DNA of 64,000 nucleotides from Novosphingobium sp. AAP83. Its GTDB lineage: Bacteria; Pseudomonadota; Alphaproteobacteria; Sphingomonadales; Sphingomonadaceae. Location: positions 1 to 64,000 of the forward strand of contig NZ_LJHY01000008.1 of NCBI RefSeq assembly GCF_001295795.1, written 5' to 3'. The position numbers were made by a program, and so were the translations under genes. Below the pieces are notes generated by a model. That model was not told the origin of the DNA. It saw only the letters and a program-made list of their open reading frames with translations, and searched no databases. Below are positions 58,912-64,000 of the stretch, in pieces. Each line of letters begins with the position of its first letter. Position 1 is the first letter of the stretch.

Positions 58912-59018
58912 AACGCTCTCCCGAGTGATTCGTCTTTCACTTGGTATAAACATCCGCAAATCGATAGCAAATGGCGCTATGGCTTTGTGAACGCGCAGAG
59001 TGTTATGGCATTTAGGCC

Positions 59019-59510
59019 TTAATCTTCATCATCAGGCACGACTTCGGGCTTGGTGATCTTGGCCATGCGCGCATTGTATTTGATGGTTTTGACCGCAATC
59101 GAGGTTTCGACGTGGTGAACCCCGTTGATCGAAAGGATCTGGTCAGAGGCAAGTTCGACCAGCACATCGAGATCATCGATCAGGCACATGGCGGTGATAT
59201 TGAACTGGCCCATGGTAATGAGCACCGCATTGACGCCGGGAATATCGGCGATGACTTGTGCCACTTCGCGAACGCGATCAACATCGGCCTGCACGTTGAT
59301 GAAGGCCAATCTGGCGCGGTGGCCAAGCTGGAAGCCGGTGATGGCGGTGAACGCAATCAGGCCATCTTGTTGCAAGCGTTTGATTCGGCCGCGAACGGTA
59401 CCTTCGGTGACGCCGAGTTCGGCGGCGATGCGGCGGTTGGATACGCGCGCATCACGCGCGAGCATATCAACAAGTTGCGTGTCGAGCGTATCAAGTTGCG
59501 GGGAGGCCAT
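59019..59510 (-). CDS. Lrp/AsnC-family regulator, downstream member of a tandem pair
   Basis: A 163-residue Lrp/AsnC-type protein. The N-terminal helix-turn-helix (DARVSNRRIAAELGVTEG) is followed by a RAM ligand-binding domain. The C-terminal tail is acidic (VPDDED). It starts 5 bases after the stop of another Lrp-type gene, and the two are clearly different in sequence, so they may form hetero-oligomers. Ligands could be amino acids or small catabolites. It may sense amino acids released from conjugates, but no direct evidence exists. Confidence 0.87.
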   Translation of the reverse strand: MASPQLDTLDTQLVDMLARDARVSNRRIAAELGVTEGTVRGRIKRLQQDGLIAFTAITGFQLGHRARLAFINVQADVDRVREVAQVIADIPGVNAVLITMGQFNITAMCLIDDLDVLVELASDQILSINGVHHVETSIAVKTIKYNARMAKITKPEVVPDDED

Positions 59511-59515
59511 GGCGG

Positions 59516-59989
59516 TTACGCCTTTCCTTCGATGGGTGCGACATCGAACTGGTATTTGATGATATCGACCACGATGGCGGGCGTTAACGTGCGAATGCCG
59601 CGCACGCCCGAGAGTTTATCCAGCAGGAATTCTGACAGATCATCGAAATCGTGAAGAGCCACGAGCATATCGATATCGTAGCCGCCGGTGACCATGTGGG
59701 CCGCAACCACTTCAGGCAGAGCGCCAAGTTCGTTGGCGACTTCGGATGCGGGGCGGCCATCGACCGATACTGAAATGCGCAAAAGCACATTGAAACCATG
59801 TGCCGAAAAATCGGAAACGGCGACAACGCGCAATTGATCGGCATCTTCCATGCGGCGGATGCGTGTGGACACTGTAGTGGCGGTCAATCCCAGCTTTTCA
59901 GCGATTTGCTGATTGTTTGCGCGACCGTTGGCGCGCAGTTCGCGAATAATCGCAACATCTGTTGCATCGAAGCTGAAAACTTGGCTCAT
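59516..59989 (-). CDS. Lrp/AsnC-family regulator, upstream member of a tandem pair
   Basis: A 157-residue Lrp/AsnC-type protein. The helix-turn-helix (GRANNQQIAEKLGLTATTVS) lies near residues 22-41, and a RAM domain follows. The ATG at 59989 is preferred since CAAGTGGAATG gives a weak site and the longer frame lacks family similarity. It is coupled to the Lrp gene at 59019 with a 5-base gap. Target genes are not evident; the divergent BVMO operon is 480 bases away. Confidence 0.85.
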   Translation of the reverse strand: MSQVFSFDATDVAIIRELRANGRANNQQIAEKLGLTATTVSTRIRRMEDADQLRVVAVSDFSAHGFNVLLRISVSVDGRPASEVANELGALPEVVAAHMVTGGYDIDMLVALHDFDDLSEFLLDKLSGVRGIRTLTPAIVVDIIKYQFDVAPIEGKA

Positions 59990-60472
59990 TCCACTTGGGA
60001 CCACTTTGCTGGTTTGGCATGATTGCTGCCGCACCTGCCGTTTGCGCAGCCTATTGCCCCTCGTCAACCGCTATAGGTGGAAATTGTGCCAATGTGCCGG
60101 AAGAAAACGCAAAAAAGGTTTGCGCGGTAGCGGGTTTGGTGTCGCGCCGGGTTGAGCAGGTTTCACGCAGAGACGCGGAGAAGAAGTGGAGGCGCAGAGG
60201 GGGCGGGGATGACGGCAAAGCTGCCTTTCCATCCTGACTGGGTTGTTTTCTCCATGGCTTGGTTTTGGGAGGCCTTGCGGCCGGAGCCAACGCCTCCGCG
60301 TCTCTGCTTTCTGCTCTGCGCCTCTGCGTGAACCTGTTGCGGCAGGCTCTGCTTGGTGGAGGGGATTACGCTTTAATACCTTCGGGTGATGTGCGGAATT
60401 GTCCGGCATGCGATCAGGGCGTGACGCACATCGGCCAGCAGATGCCGGGGCGGCCCGAGAGGATAGCGATCC
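59990..60472. other. 483-base divergent gap containing a long inverted repeat
   Basis: No gene is supported here. The central part is a dispersed-type inverted repeat (60157-60335). The 130 bases before the BVMO start contain no TTGCGTA motif, unlike most other promoter regions in this window. A short frame with no family features crosses the gap and was not accepted. Confidence 0.55.
60157..60335. repeat. Long-arm inverted repeat of the CACGCAGAG type
   Basis: The left arm (60157-60200) carries TTTCACGCAGAGACGCGGAG and GGAGGCGCAGAGG. The right arm (60291-60335) carries the complementary CTCCGCGTCTCTGC and CTCTGCGCCTCTGCGTGAA. About 90 bases separate the arms. This type is widely dispersed in proteobacterial intergenic DNA. 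It encodes no transposase. Confidence 0.8.
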
Positions 60473-61957
60473 ATGACATCATCGACCACGCGCGCTTTGC
60501 GCTATGCCATTGTTGGCGCAGGCATGGCGGGCGTTCTGGCCGCGATCAAGCTGAAGGAGCGCGGCGAGGACTTTACGGTTTTTGAAAAGGCGGGCAAAAT
60601 TGGCGGAACATGGCGCGAGAACCGCTATCCCGGCCTTTCATGCGACGTGCCTGCCCACGCCTATACTTATACGTTCGAACCTTATCCCGAATGGAAGGCC
60701 TATTACGCAATCGGGCCTGAAGTTCAGGAATACTTCGAGTTTGTGACCGATAAGTATGGAATCGCGCCGTTTATCCGCTTTCATACCGAAGTGACGGCGC
60801 TGGATTGGGATGAGGACGCGAGCCAGTGGACGGTAACGCTGGGCGATGGCAGCGCCGAGGTTTTTGATGTGGTGATCGCCGCATCGGGCGTGCTGCATTA
60901 TCCCAATGTTCCTGTGATCGAAGGGCTGGAGACGTTCGACGGCCCGGCCTTTCACACCGCGCGCTGGGATGACGATGCGCCGATTGAGGGTGCAAAAGTG
61001 GGCCTGATCGGTTCAGGATCGACCGGCATCCAGATTGTGACCGCGATCAACAAGAAGGTTGAAAAGCTGGTCCATTTCCAGCGTTCGCCGCAATGGGTGA
61101 TGCCGGTGCCGTACTTCCTTTACAGCGAGGAGGAGCGCGAAGCATTTCGCCGCGATCCGGCGCTGATCGACGCGATCCGCTTTGCCGACGAATATATCGG
61201 CAATGTGCGGCGGTTTACCGATGCGATTACCGATATCGATGGTCCGCAGATGAAGATGATCGAGGATATTTGCCGCGATCATTTTGAACAATCGATCCGC
61301 GATCCCGAACTGAAGGAGAAGCTGCGGCCCAATTATCGCGCGGCGTGCAAGCGGTTGATCTATTCGTGGTGCTATTACGAGGAAGTGCAGCATCCTGCGG
61401 TGTTTGTGGAAACCGGCAAGATCGCGCGCGTGGAGCCCAAGGGCGTGCGCATGGCCGATGGCACGTTCCATGAACTGGACACGCTGATCCTTGCCACCGG
61501 GTTCCAGGCCGACAAGTTTATCCGCCCCGCCGGTGTTACCGGGCAAGGCGGCATGACGCTGGATGCATTCTGGGCAGAGCGGCCCACCGCGCACTATGCG
61601 GTGACGCTGCCGCATTTCCCCAACCTGTTCATGCTGAACGGGCCGACCGGGCCGGTGGGCAACTTCTCGCTGATCGACATTGCCGAGCGGCAGTGGGATT
61701 ATATCGACCAGTTGATCGACCTGCTGCGCGTGGGCGAGGGGGTGTCGGTGATGCCCACGGTCGAGGCGCATGCAGCGTATGAAGTGCGGCGCGTAGCGGC
61801 TGCCAAAACCACGATTTTCGGATCGGGCTGCACAAGCTGGTATCTGGACCGGACCGGTGTGCCGGCAAGCTGGCCGTGGAGCTATGATGCTTTTGCCGAT
61901 GCGATGGCGCGGCCGGTGCTGGCTGAATATGCGATCAAGGCACCTGTTGCGGCATGA
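60473..61957 (+). CDS. Baeyer-Villiger monooxygenase-like flavoprotein, copy 2
   Basis: A 494-residue class B flavoprotein monooxygenase. FAD motif GAGMAG is at 15-20. The BVMO fingerprint is FDGPAFHTARW at 155-165, and the NADPH motif GSGSTG is at 180-185. It aligns along its length with the protein at 15643, including the ending FGSGCTSWYLDxTGVPAxWPW. Both differ from classical cyclohexanone monooxygenases in being shorter. Ketone oxygenation on a steroid side chain or ring is inferred. The next SnoaL gene overlaps its stop by 4 bases (ATGA), so they are coupled. Confidence 0.87.
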   Translation: MTSSTTRALRYAIVGAGMAGVLAAIKLKERGEDFTVFEKAGKIGGTWRENRYPGLSCDVPAHAYTYTFEPYPEWKAYYAIGPEVQEYFEFVTDKYGIAPFIRFHTEVTALDWDEDASQWTVTLGDGSAEVFDVVIAASGVLHYPNVPVIEGLETFDGPAFHTARWDDDAPIEGAKVGLIGSGSTGIQIVTAINKKVEKLVHFQRSPQWVMPVPYFLYSEEEREAFRRDPALIDAIRFADEYIGNVRRFTDAITDIDGPQMKMIEDICRDHFEQSIRDPELKEKLRPNYRAACKRLIYSWCYYEEVQHPAVFVETGKIARVEPKGVRMADGTFHELDTLILATGFQADKFIRPAGVTGQGGMTLDAFWAERPTAHYAVTLPHFPNLFMLNGPTGPVGNFSLIDIAERQWDYIDQLIDLLRVGEGVSVMPTVEAHAAYEVRRVAAAKTTIFGSGCTSWYLDRTGVPASWPWSYDAFADAMARPVLAEYAIKAPVAA

Positions 61958-62427
61958 TGGATTTGCAGGAGATATCCGACCGGCTGGAGATCCAGGATCT
62001 GTTTGCGCGCTACAGCTTTGCCATTGATGAGCGCGATTGGGATGCACTCGATACGATTTTTACGCCCGATGCGCAGATCGACTATACCGAGACGGGCGGG
62101 GCGAAGGGATCGCTTGCGCAGATCAAGGCGTGGTTACCAAAGGCGCTGGCACAGTTTCCCAGCTTTCAGCACATGGTGGCAACGACCAAGCTGACTCTGA
62201 TGGGGGACGAGGCGACGAGCCGCACGATCCTGTTCAACCCGATGGTCCACCGCAATGAAGCCGGTGGTGAAACGACGTTCTTTATCGGATTGTGGTATCG
62301 TGACAGACTGTTACGCACAGCCGATGGCTGGCGGATTGCCGAGCGCCATGAGGAAATGGCCTATACCCACAATGTGCCGCCCATCGCGCCCGTGCCAGAC
62401 ATTGGCCCAGACATTGGCGATACCTGA
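61954..62427 (+). CDS. SnoaL-like NTF2-fold protein coupled to BVMO 2
   Basis: A 157-residue NTF2-fold protein. Tyr20, Asp25 and His73 (FQHMVA) follow the shared Tyr-x4-Asp ... His pattern. It overlaps the BVMO stop by 4 bases. A SnoaL protein also precedes the other BVMO at 15643, so the pairing is repeated. A scytalone-dehydratase or BaiE-like dehydration is inferred. The tail after residue 145 (PVPDIGPDIGD) is low-complexity. Confidence 0.76.
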   Translation: MMDLQEISDRLEIQDLFARYSFAIDERDWDALDTIFTPDAQIDYTETGGAKGSLAQIKAWLPKALAQFPSFQHMVATTKLTLMGDEATSRTILFNPMVHRNEAGGETTFFIGLWYRDRLLRTADGWRIAERHEEMAYTHNVPPIAPVPDIGPDIGDT

Positions 62428-62461
62428 AGAACCATAAGCAAGAAAGCGAGAGGAACTCCTG

Positions 62462-63028
62462 ATGCTCAAGATCACCATTCCGGATGAACAAGCCCACGAT
62501 CCATTCGGCTTTGCCTCGCGCAATTATGCGACGGGGATCATGGCAGCGGCTGGCGGGTTTTCGCGCGCGGTCTATTGTGAATCGCAATTGTCCTTGCGCG
62601 AGTTCGAAGCCGCGCGGATGCGCACGGCGCAGTTGAACGGTTGCGCGATTTGCCAGGACTTTCGCAGCGAACGCGATGCCAAGCCGATGTATTCGGTGAA
62701 CGGCGAGACACCGGCGCAGATGGTGACCGGCAACGGACCTGCGCCCGACGAGGCGTTTTTCGCAAGCATTGCCGACTGGCAAACGGCAACGGTGTTTTCG
62801 GCGCGCGAACGGCTGTCCATCGAATTTGCCGAACGCTTTGCCACAGAGCCCAAAGTGCTAAGCGCGGACGCGGAGTTCTGGGTGCGGATGCATGAGAACT
62901 TCAGCGATGGCGAGATTGTTGATCTGGCGCATTGTACGGCGGCATGGATGGGCCTTGGCCGGGTGGCGCATGTGCTGGGCTTTGATAGCGTGTGCCTGTT
63001 CCTGCCAGCGCAAGAGGCTGCGGAATGA
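62462..63028 (+). CDS. Carboxymuconolactone decarboxylase/AhpD-family protein
   Basis: A 188-residue AhpD-like protein. The core CxxC (Cys61-Ala-Ile-Cys64, in NGCAICQDF) is present, which points to the AhpD peroxidase-type branch and not to true CMD. The second half carries the helical domain with AHCTAAWMGLGR. It may protect the BVMO module from peroxide, or bind a substrate. AAGCGAGAGGAA precedes the ATG. It overlaps the next SDR gene by 4 bases. Confidence 0.8.
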   Translation: MLKITIPDEQAHDPFGFASRNYATGIMAAAGGFSRAVYCESQLSLREFEAARMRTAQLNGCAICQDFRSERDAKPMYSVNGETPAQMVTGNGPAPDEAFFASIADWQTATVFSARERLSIEFAERFATEPKVLSADAEFWVRMHENFSDGEIVDLAHCTAAWMGLGRVAHVLGFDSVCLFLPAQEAAE

Positions 63029-63801
63029 GCGGGTACGCGCCGCAACCGGGCACCCCCGGAACGCCGGTGGTTATCACTGGCGGGGCTTCCGGCATCGGCC
63101 TTGCTAGTGCGCACGCACTGGCGGCGGTGGGGCGTCCGGTTGCGGTGTGGGATATCAACGCGAGCGGGGCCGAGGCGGCGGCCGCGCAAATTGCGGCGCA
63201 ACACGGGGTGAAAACCATCGGGCTTGGCACCGACTTGCGCGATGCGCAGGCGGTGCTGCCCGCCGCTTTGGCAACGCGCGCGGCGCTGGGCGGCGTGGGC
63301 GGGATTGTGCATTGTGCGGGCACGGCAGAGCCAACCGGGATCATCGGCGCGACGCCCGATGTGTTTGATGCCAGCATGGCCTTGCATGTGCGCGCGCTGC
63401 TGGGCTTGGCGCAGGCCTTTGCCGATGATCTCAAGGCCAATCCGGGCAGCGCGATTGTGGCGGTTTCATCGATCAATGCCTGGTTCGGCAACGGGATGAT
63501 CCCGATTTATACCGCCGCCAAGGGTGCCGTGATTTCGTTGGTTCGCGCGATGGCGGATGAACTGGGGTGCGATGGCATCCGCATCAATGCGATCAGCCCG
63601 GGCATGATAGATACGCCGATTCTGGGCGAGATGCGCGACGGCATGGTACAGCTTTACGGGCCGCGCACTTTTGCCGGTCGGTTTGGCCAGCCTGAGGAAA
63701 TCGGCAGGGTGGTGCGGTTCCTGCTATCGGATGAGGCCAGTTACATTACCGCAGCTGAAATCGTGGTGGATGGTGGGCTGCGGCATTCGCAGCGGCCCTG
63801 A
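63025..63801 (+). CDS. SDR-family oxidoreductase, last gene of BVMO module 2
   Basis: A 258-residue SDR. TGGASGIG and a Tyr-x3-Lys (YTAAK) are intact, and the NNAG position is CAGTA, a variant. Asp after the second strand (VWDINAS) suggests NAD. The ATG overlaps the AhpD-like stop by 4 bases. The BVMO/SnoaL/SDR content repeats that of the 14.2-17.1 kb module, although gene order differs. Alcohol-to-ketone oxidation before Baeyer-Villiger attack is a logical role. Confidence 0.82.
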   Translation: MSGYAPQPGTPGTPVVITGGASGIGLASAHALAAVGRPVAVWDINASGAEAAAAQIAAQHGVKTIGLGTDLRDAQAVLPAALATRAALGGVGGIVHCAGTAEPTGIIGATPDVFDASMALHVRALLGLAQAFADDLKANPGSAIVAVSSINAWFGNGMIPIYTAAKGAVISLVRAMADELGCDGIRINAISPGMIDTPILGEMRDGMVQLYGPRTFAGRFGQPEEIGRVVRFLLSDEASYITAAEIVVDGGLRHSQRP

Positions 63802-63916
63802 ACCGGCGCTTTGCGCCGCGTATTGCATGATCCCCGTAATGATCCGGAACAAGCCGACAGCGCGGTTGGCCTGGCGATGGGGGCTGCCGTTTTGCGACTG
63901 GTGCATTTTTCCCACA

Positions 63917-63925
63917 TTTGCGTAA
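63917..63925. promoter_or_regulatory. TTTGCGTAA motif at the right edge
   Basis: TTTGCGTAA, followed by GTTTTATGG, lies about 60 bases before an ATG at 63986 (MKQV..., cut by the window end). The core matches the other intergenic sites. It probably belongs to the promoter of a gene that continues beyond the window; that gene cannot be identified. Confidence 0.3.
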
Positions 63926-64000
63926 GTTTTATGGAAAATTGCTACGGTTTAGGCAAACAACTTGTCAATTTCTCTAAGAAACAATATGAAACAGGTGATA

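Noticed and set aside
60157..60335. The inverted repeat considered as an insertion sequence
   Set aside because: The interior is under 100 bases and has no transposase; it matches a dispersed intergenic repeat type.
63986..64000. A possible gene start (ATG, MKQV) at the right edge
   Set aside because: Only five codons are visible and the ribosome site is weak, so no gene is called.

Overview
This window is a dense catabolic island of about 57 genes, most of it assignable to aerobic steroid degradation. The coding style points to a sphingomonad alphaproteobacterium (Novosphingobium/Sphingobium type): GC-rich DNA, two large TonB-dependent receptors, palindromic intergenic repeats, and many SDRs and SnoaL-fold proteins. 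No rRNA, tRNA, CRISPR, transposase or phage gene was seen. Assignments rest on motif reading and remembered family sequences; no database search was run.

Layout. (1) 0-7.7 kb: a BaiCD/BaiH-like flavin oxidoreductase (minus strand), then an SDR, a 3-ketosteroid-dehydrogenase-like flavoprotein, an AtuA/DUF1446 protein and a Coq4-like protein (plus strand). (2) 7.7-13.2 kb, minus strand: a D-aminoacylase-type amidohydrolase, a second Coq4-like protein and a TonB receptor, with a divergent XRE-type regulator. (3) 14.2-19.2 kb: SDR, SnoaL-fold protein and Baeyer-Villiger monooxygenase, then a convergent SDR/MFS pair. (4) 19.5-23.7 kb: a second TonB receptor and a second ketosteroid-dehydrogenase-like flavoprotein. 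(5) 23.9-42.2 kb: a nearly gap-free plus-strand run for rings C/D of the steroid nucleus. It holds an extradiol dioxygenase (HsaC type), IpdA, IpdB, IpdC, EchA20, two acyl-CoA dehydrogenase pairs (one member FadE30-like), FadA6, IpdF, a MaoC hydratase, a true delta5-3-ketosteroid isomerase, a second thiolase and FadD3. A LuxR-type regulator follows. (6) 43.4-46.3 kb: a hydroxysteroid-dehydrogenase-like SDR and a KshA-like Rieske oxygenase, with a divergent LysR regulator. (7) 46.4-55.6 kb: sulfotransferase-like protein, SDRs, EthD-like protein, cytochrome P450 with 2Fe-2S ferredoxin, SnoaL protein, epimerase-like protein and HSL-family esterase. (8) 55.6-63.8 kb: SDR, second D-aminoacylase-like protein, a BaiE-like SnoaL protein, two Lrp/AsnC regulators, and a second BVMO/SnoaL/AhpD/SDR module.

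How the genes fit together. KSI, the KstD-like flavoproteins and the KshA-like oxygenase would open ring B of a 3-ketosteroid. The extradiol dioxygenase would cleave the aromatised ring A. FadD3, FadE30, IpdF, IpdC, EchA20, IpdAB and FadA6 would then dismantle the HIP (C/D ring) remnant. HsaA/B, HsaD, HsaEFG and KshB are not in the window, so the pathway must be completed elsewhere.

The least explained parts are the accessory modules: two Coq4-like proteins with intact metal-site motifs, a DUF1446 protein in an apparent steroid operon, two D-aminoacylase-like proteins, twin BVMO modules, and five SnoaL-fold proteins that all keep a BaiE-like Tyr-x4-Asp...His pattern. A TTGCGTA/TACGCAA motif recurs in the intergenic regions and may be a shared operator.
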